Below, one piece after another: positions 15,706 to 24,071 of a stretch of 63,328 bases of DNA (position 1 is its first letter; the number at the start of each line of letters is the position of its first letter). Where the stretch lies: NCBI GenBank assembly GCA_039714155.1, contig JBDLJX010000003.1, forward strand, positions 1 through 63,328, read 5' to 3'. The translations under genes and the position numbers were made by a program. The notes below the pieces were generated by a model. That model searched no databases and was not told the DNA's origin. It saw only the letters and a program-made list of their open reading frames with translations. Origin of the DNA: SZUA-186 sp039714155. Lineage in GTDB: Bacteria > Pseudomonadota > Gammaproteobacteria > UBA9214.

Positions 15706-16595
15706 CTAACAACTCTTCCATATCGGGGATACAAGGACTTCTGGCAATACCCCTGTCGTTGTTGCTGCTCTCGGCCACGGTATTTTCTTCCAGTGTGTTT
15801 GGACATGCCGGTATTCAGGAGGAGATCAAAGAGATCACCCGGTTGATCCGGCAAGACCCGGCGAATGCGCAATTGTATTTGCAGCGCGGCGATCTATACC
15901 GCATTCACCAGGACTGGGATCATGCGCGGGAAGATTTTCACAAGGCACTGCAAGCGGGTACCGATGATGCCAGTGCCGAGACCGGTCTGGGCCGGACTTG
16001 TTTTGACCAGGGCTTGCACCAGCAGGCGCTTGCGCATCTGAACCGTGCGCTGGCCCTGCAACCGGGCAATGTGCGTGCGCTGGTCACCCGGGCAAAGACC
16101 TGGAGGGTGCTGGGCAAACCGCTTGCCACCGCCGCGGATTACACGCGGGCCATCCGGCAATTTCAGTCACCCCGGGAACCACTGCCCGAGTATTATCTGC
16201 AACGTGCCCGTGCATATGCCGCGGCAGGCGATCCACACATCGGCCAGGCCCTGCAGGGCCTGGATGAAGGCATGCAGGTACTGGGCAATATCCAGACCCT
16301 CGCACTTTATGCCGTGGAACTCGAAACACAGCGCGGCAATGTCGAAGCGGCGCTTGAGCGTCTCGATACCATCCTGGCAGGTTCGCCGCGCAGGGAATCC
16401 CTGCTGCTGCAACGCGGCGACATCCTGCTGGCGGCAAATCGCAACGCGGAAGCACAACAGGAGTTTCTCGCGGCACAGGCGGCAATTGCTGCCCTGCCCC
16501 TGCAACGCCGTCACACCCGATCGATGCAGCAACTGGCAGCGGCACTGACTGGCCGATTGCAATCAGCAGCACAGCAGGATGATCATGCACAGTAG
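15702..16595 (+). CDS. Exported TPR-repeat protein
   Basis: About 297 residues. A signal peptide or N-terminal anchor (about 10-35, LLAIPLSLLLLSATVFSS) precedes tetratricopeptide repeats: LYLQRGDLYRIHQDWDHARE, then AETGLGRTCFDQGLHQQALA, ALQPGNVRALVTRAKTWRVL and more to about 250. TPRs bind proteins; the partner is unknown. I chose the GTG at 15702 because it overlaps the stop of a well-initiated short leader; a TTG at 15645 is also in frame. It overlaps or abuts the phosphatase gene, so the two probably form an operon. Confidence 0.75.
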   Translation: MTNNSSISGIQGLLAIPLSLLLLSATVFSSSVFGHAGIQEEIKEITRLIRQDPANAQLYLQRGDLYRIHQDWDHAREDFHKALQAGTDDASAETGLGRTCFDQGLHQQALAHLNRALALQPGNVRALVTRAKTWRVLGKPLATAADYTRAIRQFQSPREPLPEYYLQRARAYAAAGDPHIGQALQGLDEGMQVLGNIQTLALYAVELETQRGNVEAALERLDTILAGSPRRESLLLQRGDILLAANRNAEAQQEFLAAQAAIAALPLQRRHTRSMQQLAAALTGRLQSAAQQDDHAQ

Positions 16596-18927
16596 GCCGA
16601 AATACCGGCGATCCGCGCTGCTGCTGGCGCTGCTGCTCTGGCCATTCTGCAGCCTGGCGGCGCCCCAGGTGCTGGTGCAGGCCGGTTCAGCGAACAAGTA
16701 CCTGGCCAACAGCAGTGACCCGGGGATCGGGCTGGACTGGACTGTAAAAAACTACCCCCCTGAGTCAAGCTGGGACGTGGGCAGCTACGGCATCGGTTAT
16801 GAAAACGACTCGGGCGCACAGAACCTGTTTCAAACCACGGTACCGACTAATACCCGCTCCCTGTATACCCGGACAACATTTACAATCACGAACAAGAACA
16901 ATGTCACCAGTATGTTACTCGGCGTGGACTACGACGATGGTTACGTTGCCTGGATCAATGGTACCGAGGTGTTCCGTTCCGCCTCAATGCCCGGCGGCAC
17001 GCCAGTCTGGAACTCAACCCCGGCCTCGCATGAGTCGAGTAACGGCTCGAGCCCCAATTATTCACCGTTGCAGGATATCTCGTCGACCGCCATTCCGAAG
17101 TTGAAGAACGGCACCAACACACTGGCTATTGCTGCCTACAACCGTTCCGGCTCTTCCAGCGACCTGGTACTGGTTCCACAGCTGTCCATCAATGACAACG
17201 TCACGCGCGGCCCGTATTTGCAACAAGGCACACCCACCAGCGTCATCGTTCAGTGGCGGACTGCAACGGCAACTGACAGCCGGGTCCGCTATGGCACCGC
17301 ACCCGGCAATCTCACCAGTGTTGTCGATGTTGCAGGCAGTACCACGGAACATACGGTCACGCTGAGTGGTTTGACGCCGGATACCACTTACTACTATTCC
17401 ATTGGCAGTACCACCGGGGTGTTTGCCGGTGATGATGCCGATCATTTCTTTCTGACATCGCCAACGGCTGGCACGGCCAAGCCCACCCGCATCTGGGTGT
17501 TGGGTGATTCCGGTACGGCGAATGCCAATGCACAGGCCGTTGCCGATGCCTATGCAAACTTTACCGGCAGCACCCACACCGACCTGTGGCTGATGCTGGG
17601 TGATAACGCCTATAACGACGGGACCGATATTGAGTACCAGGCCGCCGTATTTGATATGTACCCGGAGATGCTGCGCAAGTCCGTACTGTGGGCAACACTG
17701 GGGAACCACGATGGCCATACGGCGGATTCTGCGACACAGTCCGGGCCGTATTACGATATCTTTACCCTGCCGAAAAATGGCGAGGCCGGTGGACTGGTCT
17801 CAGGGACAGAAGCCTATTATTCCTTTGATTACGGCAACATCCATTTCATTTGCCTGGAATCCCACGAAACCGACCGTTCGCCCACCGGGGCAATGCTGAC
17901 CTGGCTGGGCCTGGATCTGGCGGCCACAACGCAGGAGTGGATCATCGCCTTCTGGCATCACCCGCCTTATACCAAGGGCAGTCACGATTCCGATACCGAA
18001 ACCCGGTTGGTGGAAATGCGGCAAAATGCCCTGCCGATTCTGGAAGCAGCCGGTGTGGACCTGGTGCTGTCCGGGCACAGTCATTCCTATGAACGTTCTT
18101 TTTTGCTTGACGGGCATTACGGCCTCTCGGGCACCCTCGCGAATTCCATGAAGATTGATACCGGTGATGGCAAAACCAATGGCGATGGTGCCTACAAGGA
18201 TGTGTATGACGAGGCCAATCCGTTTCAGGGTGCTGTCTATGTCACGGCGGGCAGCTCCGGCAAGACCAGCAACGGTTCGCTGGACCACCCGGTGATGGTG
18301 CATGCCTCCCTCAAACAGCTTGGTTCACTGGTGCTGGATGTGAACGGCAACCGCCTGGATGCCACGTTTGTGAGAGAGAATGGCAGCGTCGATGATTACT
18401 TCACCATTCTGAAGGCACCGGACAATTGCCCGCTGGTGGCGAACCCGTCACAACTGGACACCGATGGCGACGGCCTCGGTGATGCTTGCGACGAGGATGA
18501 TGACGACGACGGACTGAGCGACAGCTTTGAACAGGGCATTGGTACCAATCCGCTATTGAGTGATACCGACGGAGACGGGCTGAGTGACTTTTTTGAAGTG
18601 AATTTTGACAATGACCCGGCCTACACACCCGGCACGGATCTCAATCCCCTGCTGGATGACACGGATGGTGATGGCCATGCCGATGCGGCCGACCCGATTC
18701 CACTGACGTTTAATTTTGACGATGGTGATGTGGCGCCCAGGGACAACCCGGATGGCAACATCAATGCCGGCGATTATGTCGTCATGATGAGGATCGTGCT
18801 CGGACTGGTGACAGCGGGTGATACCGAACTGGCACATGGCGATCTCTATCCACCCGGCGCACCTGACGGCGAAATCGGCCTCCCGGACATGTTGCAACTG
18901 TTGCAACTTCCCGGCTTGCAGGAATAA
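16585..18927 (+). CDS. Secreted purple-acid-phosphatase-like protein with calcium-binding C-terminus
   Basis: About 780 residues with a signal peptide ending SLAAP. Residues about 30-200 form a beta-sandwich; about 205-290 a fibronectin-III-like purple-acid-phosphatase N domain (RGPYLQQGTPTSVIVQWRT, TPDTTYYYSIG). The metallophosphoesterase domain (about 300-560) has VLGDSG, LMLGDNAYNDG, LGNHDG, FWHHPPY and GHSHSYER, the full two-metal set. The C-terminus has thrombospondin-type-3-like calcium repeats (DTDGDGLGDACDEDDDDDG and two more) and ends in a dockerin-like duplication (NPDGNINAGDYVVMMRIVLG; PDGEIGLPDMLQLL). It likely releases phosphate outside the cell. The ATG at 16579 is an alternative start. 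Confidence 0.88.
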   Translation: MHSRPKYRRSALLLALLLWPFCSLAAPQVLVQAGSANKYLANSSDPGIGLDWTVKNYPPESSWDVGSYGIGYENDSGAQNLFQTTVPTNTRSLYTRTTFTITNKNNVTSMLLGVDYDDGYVAWINGTEVFRSASMPGGTPVWNSTPASHESSNGSSPNYSPLQDISSTAIPKLKNGTNTLAIAAYNRSGSSSDLVLVPQLSINDNVTRGPYLQQGTPTSVIVQWRTATATDSRVRYGTAPGNLTSVVDVAGSTTEHTVTLSGLTPDTTYYYSIGSTTGVFAGDDADHFFLTSPTAGTAKPTRIWVLGDSGTANANAQAVADAYANFTGSTHTDLWLMLGDNAYNDGTDIEYQAAVFDMYPEMLRKSVLWATLGNHDGHTADSATQSGPYYDIFTLPKNGEAGGLVSGTEAYYSFDYGNIHFICLESHETDRSPTGAMLTWLGLDLAATTQEWIIAFWHHPPYTKGSHDSDTETRLVEMRQNALPILEAAGVDLVLSGHSHSYERSFLLDGHYGLSGTLANSMKIDTGDGKTNGDGAYKDVYDEANPFQGAVYVTAGSSGKTSNGSLDHPVMVHASLKQLGSLVLDVNGNRLDATFVRENGSVDDYFTILKAPDNCPLVANPSQLDTDGDGLGDACDEDDDDDGLSDSFEQGIGTNPLLSDTDGDGLSDFFEVNFDNDPAYTPGTDLNPLLDDTDGDGHADAADPIPLTFNFDDGDVAPRDNPDGNINAGDYVVMMRIVLGLVTAGDTELAHGDLYPPGAPDGEIGLPDMLQLLQLPGLQE

Positions 18928-18931
18928 AGAT

Positions 18932-18950
18932 ATCGGGGACCGGCCCCGAT
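18932..18950 (+). terminator. Possible weak terminator hairpin
   Basis: ATCGGGG/CCCCGAT stem with a 5-base loop, six bases after the phosphatase stop, followed by CCCTTAATAT. The T-run is poor, so rho-independent function is uncertain. Confidence 0.35.
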
Positions 18951-19068
18951 CCCTTAATATCCTTCGGGTTATGCCGACAGTGGTTATGTAATATTCTGTT
19001 AACTGGCAAATCAGGTGTAAAAACCGGGTATTAGGGGGCTGTACCATTAATATTTTTGGAGGTTATTC

Positions 19069-19368
19069 ATGAAGTTATCATTTATCGGCTTGATTCAGGG
19101 AATTCTCCTGGGATGGGCGTTTATCCCGGCCGGCGTACTGGCCTGTCATCCGGGGCAGGATGGTTGCCTGGGTTGTAATGACGAGGAGTTGCCAGTATGT
19201 CTGCAGGCATTTGTGATGGAAGTATGCGAGAACTCCGGCAATCCGGCCACCTGCGACAGCCGTCGCGTCTACGATGATGCGGAACGCCATGTTCTGACCA
19301 ACACCGGCAGACATATGTCCCGCATACGCGCCATGGTCCGGAGCTCCCGCAAGTACCAGCTTCACTGA
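19069..19368 (+). CDS. Small cysteine-rich exported protein
   Basis: A 99-residue protein with a signal peptide ending about GVLAC. Six cysteines lie within the next 45 residues (CHPGQDGCLGCNDEELPVCL, then EVCENSGNPATCDSRR), so a disulfide-bonded periplasmic or secreted protein is likely. The C-terminal part is basic. TTTGGAGGTTATTC gives a strong ribosome binding site for the ATG at 19069. I do not recognise the family. It is alone between the phosphatase and a repeat cluster. Confidence 0.65.
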   Translation: MKLSFIGLIQGILLGWAFIPAGVLACHPGQDGCLGCNDEELPVCLQAFVMEVCENSGNPATCDSRRVYDDAERHVLTNTGRHMSRIRAMVRSSRKYQLH

Positions 19369-19414
19369 GGCGGGGTATCCACAACAGTTCCTGCAAGAAC
19401 TATCCATACCAATC

Positions 19415-19471
19415 AGCCCACATTTCTCACCACGATGACGAGCCCTCGCCCCGCGGTGAGAAGTACGGCCT
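19415..19471. repeat. Palindromic TTCTCACC...GGTGAGAA element (short form)
   Basis: AGCCCACATTTCTCACCACG faces CCCCGCGGTGAGAAGTACGG. This is the inverted orientation of the element at 22739-22799, with a few changes, and it abuts a REP pair on its right. Confidence 0.75.
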
Positions 19472-19550
19472 GCAGGAGCGAATTCATTCGCGATGGTGTT
19501 GCATGAATATACCTGCAATGTTCTTTCGCGGCTGAAGCCGCTCCTGCGGG
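19471..19550. repeat. REP-like inverted pair
   Basis: TGCAGGAGCGAATTCATTCG and the facing CGCGGCTGAAGCCGCTCC lie about 35 bases apart, just downstream of the ygiQ stop. Confidence 0.78.
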
Positions 19551-19571
19551 ATAATATCCATCAACAGGTAA

Positions 19572-21755
19572 TCATGATGACCGCGGTGGCAAGCCGGTGT
19601 GTTGAGTGAGGATTTTCTTTCCCCGGGTACGATGCTGGTGGGCGGCGGCGGAGTTCTTGCGTCGGGGTGACTTGTAGTCTTTCTTCTCTTGTGGTTGTTC
19701 TTTCGGAATGAGCTGGTGTTCACCGTTGCCAATGAGGTCGGTACGCCCCATCCCCTTGAGTCTTTCGCGAAGCAACGGCCAGTTGTCCGGGTCGTGGTAG
19801 CGCAGGAAGGCCTTGTGCAAATTGCGCTGCTCCGGGTCCTTGACGGATTCCACAGTTTCGCTCTTGTAGCCAACTTTCTTCAGCGGGTTCTTGCCGGTAT
19901 GGAACATGGCGGTCGCCGTGGCCATCGGTGACGGGTAAAACGCCTGCACCTGGTCGGCACGGAAGCCGTTGTGTTTGAGCCATAAAGCGAGGTTCAGCAT
20001 ATCCTCGTTAGTGGTGCCGGGGTGCGCAGCGATGAAGTATGGAATCAGGTACTGTTCCTTGCCGGCTTCTTTCGAGAACTTCTCGAACAGCTTCTTGAAC
20101 CTGTCATAGCTGCCGATGCCCGGTTTCATCATTTTCGACAACGGCCCGTCCTCGGTGTGTTCCGGGGCGATCTTGAGGTAGCCGCCGACGTGGTGGGTGA
20201 CCAGCTCTTGCACATATTCCGGGTCTTCAACGGCGAGATCATAGCGAAGTCCCGAGGCAATCAGCACTTTCCTGACGCCCTTGAGCTTGCGCGCCTCGCG
20301 GTAGAGTTGCGTCAGTGCCGAGTGGTTGGTGTTGAGGTTCGGGCAGATACCGGGATACACACAGCTCGGCTTGCGACAGGCGGCCTCGATCTCGCGGCTC
20401 TTGCAGGCGATGCGGTACATGTTCGCGGTCGGCCCGCCAAGGTCGGAGATGACACCGGTGAAACCCGGCACCATGTCGCGGATCTGCTCGATCTCGTTGA
20501 GAATCGATTCCCTTGAGCGGTTCTGGATGATGCGGCCCTCGTGCTCGGTGATGGAGCAGAAGGTGCAGCCACCGAAGCAGCCGCGCATGATGTTTACCGA
20601 GAAACGGATCATTTCCCAGGCAGGAATTCGTGCGCCCTGGTATGACGGGTGCGGTACACGCGCATACGGCATGCCAAAGATGTAATCCATTTCTGCCGTG
20701 GTCAGCGGCACCGGTGGCGGGTTCAGCCAGATATCCCGGCCGTCATGGCTCTGTACCAGCGCCCGCGCATTGCCGGGGTTGGTCTCGAGATGCAGCACAC
20801 GGCTGGCATGCGCGTACAGCGCCCTGTCGTTGCGCACCTTTTCAAATGATGGCAGACGGATGACGGTCTTGCTGCGGTCAAGTTTCCCTGGCTGTGTGAA
20901 CTCAACGATCTGTGCCCCGCTCTCGTCGATGCCATATTGCTGTGTATTGCGGCGCTGCTTTTCGCAGTCGGTGATTTCCTGCGTATTGATATAGGGATTG
21001 ACAATCCGGTCGATGCGCCCGGGCCGGTCGATGCGGGTGGAGTCGATTTCCTGGTAGCCGTCCGGGGTGTCGTGGCGGATAAAGGCGGTACCGCGCACAT
21101 CGGTAATTTCCTCGATGACCTCGCCCAGCGACAGACGCTGCGCAATCTCGGCGATGGCACGCTCGGCATTGCCGTAGAGCAGGATGTCGGCGTTGGCATC
21201 CAGCAGGATAGAGCGGCGCACCGTGTCCTGCCAGTAGTCGTAGTGTGCGATGCGCCGCAGGGAGGCCTCGATACCGCCAAGCACAATCGGCACACCCTGG
21301 TATGCCTCGCGACAGCGCTGGCTGTAGACCAGCGAGCAGCGGTCCGGGCGTGCCCCGCCCTGCCCGTCCGGCGTGTAGGCATCGTCCGAGCGTGGTTTGC
21401 GATCAGCGGTGTAGCGATTGATCATGGAATCCATGTTGCCGGCGGTCACACCGAAGAACAGGTTCGGTTTACCGAGCGCCATGAACGGGTCTTTCGAGTG
21501 CCAGTCGGGTTGCGCGATGATGCCGACGCGGAAGCCCTGTGCCTCTAACAGCCGGCCGATGATGGCCATACCAAAGGACGGTTGGTCGACGTAGGCATCG
21601 CCGGTGACGATGATGATGTCGCAGGAATCCCAGCCGAGCATATCCATCTCCGCCCGCGACACGGGCAGGAATTTACTGCTGCCGTAACACTCGGCCCAGT
21701 ACTTCGGATAGTCGTACAGGCTGGTGTCGGCCTTGGGGACAGGGATGGCGGACAT
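19572..21755 (-). CDS. ygiQ: YgiQ-family radical SAM protein
   Basis: A 727-residue protein of normal YgiQ length. The N-terminal domain carries the UPF0313 signature (YPKYWAECYGSSKFLP, then GWDSCDIIIVTGDAYVD). The radical SAM cluster motif CFGGCTFC (about 390-397) follows NIMRG, and GVISDLGGPTANMY lies downstream. The last 60 residues are basic and variable (RRKNSAAAHQHRTRGKK), as in relatives. The reaction of YgiQ is unknown; radical SAM chemistry is certain from the motif. Monocistronic, with a repeat pair on either side. Confidence 0.92.
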   Translation of the reverse strand: MSAIPVPKADTSLYDYPKYWAECYGSSKFLPVSRAEMDMLGWDSCDIIIVTGDAYVDQPSFGMAIIGRLLEAQGFRVGIIAQPDWHSKDPFMALGKPNLFFGVTAGNMDSMINRYTADRKPRSDDAYTPDGQGGARPDRCSLVYSQRCREAYQGVPIVLGGIEASLRRIAHYDYWQDTVRRSILLDANADILLYGNAERAIAEIAQRLSLGEVIEEITDVRGTAFIRHDTPDGYQEIDSTRIDRPGRIDRIVNPYINTQEITDCEKQRRNTQQYGIDESGAQIVEFTQPGKLDRSKTVIRLPSFEKVRNDRALYAHASRVLHLETNPGNARALVQSHDGRDIWLNPPPVPLTTAEMDYIFGMPYARVPHPSYQGARIPAWEMIRFSVNIMRGCFGGCTFCSITEHEGRIIQNRSRESILNEIEQIRDMVPGFTGVISDLGGPTANMYRIACKSREIEAACRKPSCVYPGICPNLNTNHSALTQLYREARKLKGVRKVLIASGLRYDLAVEDPEYVQELVTHHVGGYLKIAPEHTEDGPLSKMMKPGIGSYDRFKKLFEKFSKEAGKEQYLIPYFIAAHPGTTNEDMLNLALWLKHNGFRADQVQAFYPSPMATATAMFHTGKNPLKKVGYKSETVESVKDPEQRNLHKAFLRYHDPDNWPLLRERLKGMGRTDLIGNGEHQLIPKEQPQEKKDYKSPRRKNSAAAHQHRTRGKKILTQHTGLPPRSS

Positions 21756-21808
21756 GGGGAATACAGGTGTTTACAGGGATTTTACAGGAAATCCGGTTCT
21801 ATGACCTG

Positions 21809-21889
21809 TAGCCCGGATAAAATGCAGTGAAATCCGGGAATACTTATATACCCAATCCCGGATTACGTTTCACTCCATCCGGGTTATGG
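21809..21889. repeat. Inverted CCCGGAT...ATCCGGG pair
   Basis: GTAGCCCGGATAAAATGCAG at 21809 and ATCCCGGATTACGTTTCACT at about 21855 are facing copies of the family also seen at 5246-5322 and 49568-49641. Confidence 0.7.
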
Positions 21890-21945
21890 CACTTTCGCAG
21901 TTATGGGACAGCAATCGGATTGCCTCCGATTACTTGTCCATTCGA

Positions 21946-22389
21946 TCAGGAACCCGGGGCCTCATCTGGCGGTGACTCTGACGCCTTGATGCAAGCGTCG
22001 ATGTATTCATCCAGTTTGTTTTTGGCAGTGTGGTCGAGACTCTGGAACTCGACACCGACATGGAAGCGGTCCTGGGCAAGGCGTTCGTAGTGCACCAGCT
22101 GCACCTTGTCCTTGATGATGGTGGCGTGCTGGCTGCCGGCCTTTATCTTGAAACAGATCTCGAGGATGACGTCGTGGACAGTACCCGGGGTGCGCTGCTC
22201 TTCCGGTATCAGTGCATTGATCAGTTGCAAACCGCACTGGAACTTCAGCCCACCGAGTGACAGGTTGAGAACGCGTGCCGAACCAGGGCTCTCGCCCGGC
22301 AGGCCGGCTTCGCAGGATATGTCGGTTTCAATACGCCGGTGGCGACGGTTGATCCTGAGGTGTTGTTCCGTTGTATTGTTCAAGTGCAA
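21946..22389 (-). CDS. PilZ-domain protein
   Basis: A 147-residue protein with the c-di-GMP-binding signature: RRHRR (about 15-19), then NLSLGGLKFQC (about 43-53; the N.S..G motif). FHVGVEFQSLD near the end completes the PilZ barrel. It therefore probably binds c-di-GMP and acts as a small effector. It is on the same strand as the csrA remnant and the cytidylate-kinase-like gene, with about 220 bases before csrA. That stretch has no clear gene. Confidence 0.85.
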   Translation of the reverse strand: MHLNNTTEQHLRINRRHRRIETDISCEAGLPGESPGSARVLNLSLGGLKFQCGLQLINALIPEEQRTPGTVHDVILEICFKIKAGSQHATIIKDKVQLVHYERLAQDRFHVGVEFQSLDHTAKNKLDEYIDACIKASESPPDEAPGS

Positions 22390-22606
22390 TCTGGCGGGTT
22401 GTTATCCCTGCGGTTGACCTGTCCCTGCCTCGTGGCACAGGCCCCGGTTCGTCTTCGAATCAGGGCCGAGAATGTATGCTTCGGCCAGGCAAAGGTCAAG
22501 TGCGAGGCGTTTTTCCCGCCTGACGCAGATAAATTTTCCGATCAAAATTAAACAGCTGTCAAATTAGTCAAAAATACACCAGACAGACTGGTCTATCTTT
22601 AATGCC

Positions 22607-22838
22607 TCATTCTTCAGCCTGCTGTTCTTCCAGTTTGATCTGCTGGTAGATCTCTTTCCTGTGCACAGCTATTTCACGGGGTGCGTTGATGCCGATTCTG
22701 GCCTGGCACACCAAGCACGGTGATGCTGACATCATCATCTAGCCCGCACTTCTCACCGCGGGGCGAGGGCTCGTCTTCGTGGTGAGAAATGCGGGCTAGC
22801 ATCAGGGTCTCCCCTGTCCTTCGAGTAAGTATCAACAC
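22607..22838 (-). pseudogene. csrA: csrA/rsmA split by a palindromic repeat and frameshifted
   Basis: Minus strand from GTG at 22838: MLILTRRTGETLM, then the 61-base palindrome 22799-22739, then DDVSITVLGV, a short deletion with frame change, and QARIGINAPREIAVHRKEIY, then QQIKLEEQQAEE to the stop at 22607. These are the N-terminal, middle and C-terminal parts of CsrA, the RNA-binding post-transcriptional regulator. TAAGGAGG sits at the right distance before the GTG. An in-frame product is not possible across the palindrome and the shift. Whether another intact csrA exists cannot be seen here. Confidence 0.85.
22739..22799. mobile_element. 61-bp palindromic element inserted in csrA
   Basis: CTAGCCCGCACTTCTCACCG faces GTGGTGAGAAATGCGGGCTA; both ends read CTAG. 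The centre is GCGGGGCGAGGGCTCGTCTTC. Because csrA coding sequence continues on both sides, this copy must have inserted. No transposase is encoded, so it must move in trans if it still moves. Confidence 0.8.
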
Positions 22839-22912
22839 GGGCGGGGCCTCCTTATCGCTTCTTTCGCTCCTGCAGTAAGATTTATTGCGATGATTGGATA
22901 ATTATCTCTGAT

Positions 22913-23635
22913 TCAGGCAGTTAAAGGAGTCTTCAGAATATCGGGGGGCAGCTCGTAACCGGCCTGCTGCATGGCATCGAGAATCATGCCAACTGTCTGG
23001 TCAACCGTGAACCGGTCAGTATTGATGGCCAGATCGAAATTGCTGCAGTCGTTGGCATCCACGCCATAGAGTGTCTTGAGGTAGTCGGCGCGTTCACTGT
23101 CGACCTGTTGGACACGCCGCTCGGCGGCATCCGGATCGAGTCCTTCACGTTCCCTGATACGCGCGGCACATTTTGACAACGAGCCGATGATCCGTACCCG
23201 GAAACAGCGCTTCGGCCCCAGGATCAGGTGCGCACCGCGACCGACGATGACACCACCCTTGGCGGAAATATTGAGTATCACCTTGACCAGGTGATGCAGG
23301 TAGCGTTCCTGCGAATAGCTCTTGTCACGAAACAGGTCCTGCCACCAGTTGCTGTCGATGTGCTTGATCCGTTCATCCAGCACCTTGACCAGTTCAACAT
23401 CGACATTGGCACGCCTGGCGACTTCCTGCAGGATAATACGGTCGCAACAACGCACACCGAGCCGGTCGGCCAGGGCCTGCGCCGTTTCCTTGCCAAGTGC
23501 GCCACAGCCACGGGATACGGTAACAACATAGGTGGCACGGCGGGCTGCGGCTGCCCGCTCCTCGGTTGCCTTGCGCTCAGCCGCAATTTCCGAGCCAACC
23601 AGCGCCTCAATCAGTCGTTCTGCACTGCATTTCAT
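22913..23635 (-). CDS. Cytidylate-kinase-like family protein
   Basis: A 240-residue protein. After an N-terminal helical part (1-33), VVTVSRGCGALGKETAQALA (about 37-56) is the glycine-rich P-loop region of the cytidylate-kinase-like family. DRIILQEVARRANVD and GGVIVGRGAHLILG follow, and RIREREGLDPDAAERRV forms the arginine-rich lid. It may phosphorylate a nucleotide or another small molecule; the real substrate of this subfamily is not established. Transcribed toward the broken csrA. Confidence 0.8.
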   Translation of the reverse strand: MKCSAERLIEALVGSEIAAERKATEERAAAARRATYVVTVSRGCGALGKETAQALADRLGVRCCDRIILQEVARRANVDVELVKVLDERIKHIDSNWWQDLFRDKSYSQERYLHHLVKVILNISAKGGVIVGRGAHLILGPKRCFRVRIIGSLSKCAARIREREGLDPDAAERRVQQVDSERADYLKTLYGVDANDCSNFDLAINTDRFTVDQTVGMILDAMQQAGYELPPDILKTPLTA

Positions 23636-23720
23636 CGGGTTAGTAGAGCCAGTGAAAATGAAAGTCTAGTGTAGCAAATCCGTCTGCCTCTGACAGGGGC
23701 GTCAATGGTTGTATGGAGGC

Positions 23721-23750
23721 AAAAACAAAACGGCCGCCAGAGGCGGCCGC
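23721..23750 (-). terminator. Rho-independent terminator, minus strand
   Basis: On the minus strand, CGGCCGCC and GGCGGCCG pair with a TCT loop and are followed by TTTTGTTTTT. It ends a minus-strand transcript that must start between here and about 24000, where no gene is found. Confidence 0.7.
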
Positions 23751-23850
23751 TATTGCGTATTGCATGTATTACCAGAGAGAGAGTAAGTTCATTGTAACTT
23801 CCCGCTCCGGAGAATCTATTGTACTGAAGTACAATCTGGCCGGGATCAAC
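23751..23850 (-). ncRNA. Possible small RNA upstream of the terminator
   Basis: The stretch before the terminator has two more hairpins: the perfect palindrome ATTGTACT/AGTACAAT (23819-23836) and AAGTT...AACTT (about 23785-23801). TACAAT could be a -10 for leftward transcription. There is no coding sequence on this strand. The remainder of the 436-base gap 23636-24071 is a mobile repeat. Confidence 0.35.
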
Positions 23851-23859
23851 CAGTGGCCC

Positions 23860-24027
23860 TTCAAGCTGATAACAACGGCTACAGAACCAACACAGCTGAG
23901 TGCCGGTTTTTTTATTAAATGGCCACGAAATCCACGAAAGGACACGGAAAAATGTCTTTAAGGCTTTTATCCTTCCGTGTTTTTCCGTGGATTCCGTGGC
24001 AATAATATCTGTCTTTTTCAGGTTGAA
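23860..24027. mobile_element. 168-bp non-coding element, copy 1 (CCACGGAATCCACGG family)
   Basis: The ends TTCAAGCTGA and TCAGGTTGAA are near-inverted. Inside, GCCACGAAATCCACGAAAGG and the facing TTTTTCCGTGGATTCCGTGG form a long imperfect hairpin. A second full copy is at 53860-54030 and a partial inverted one at 30783-30893. No coding capacity; a MITE-like element. Confidence 0.75.
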
Positions 24028-24071
24028 AAAGTACTAGAATGAATGCAGGCAACGCGACAATCCGGTATCAA

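Noticed and set aside
23713..23961. An 82-residue open frame before the dehydrogenase
   Set aside because: It spans a terminator hairpin and a mobile repeat; no ribosome site or family.
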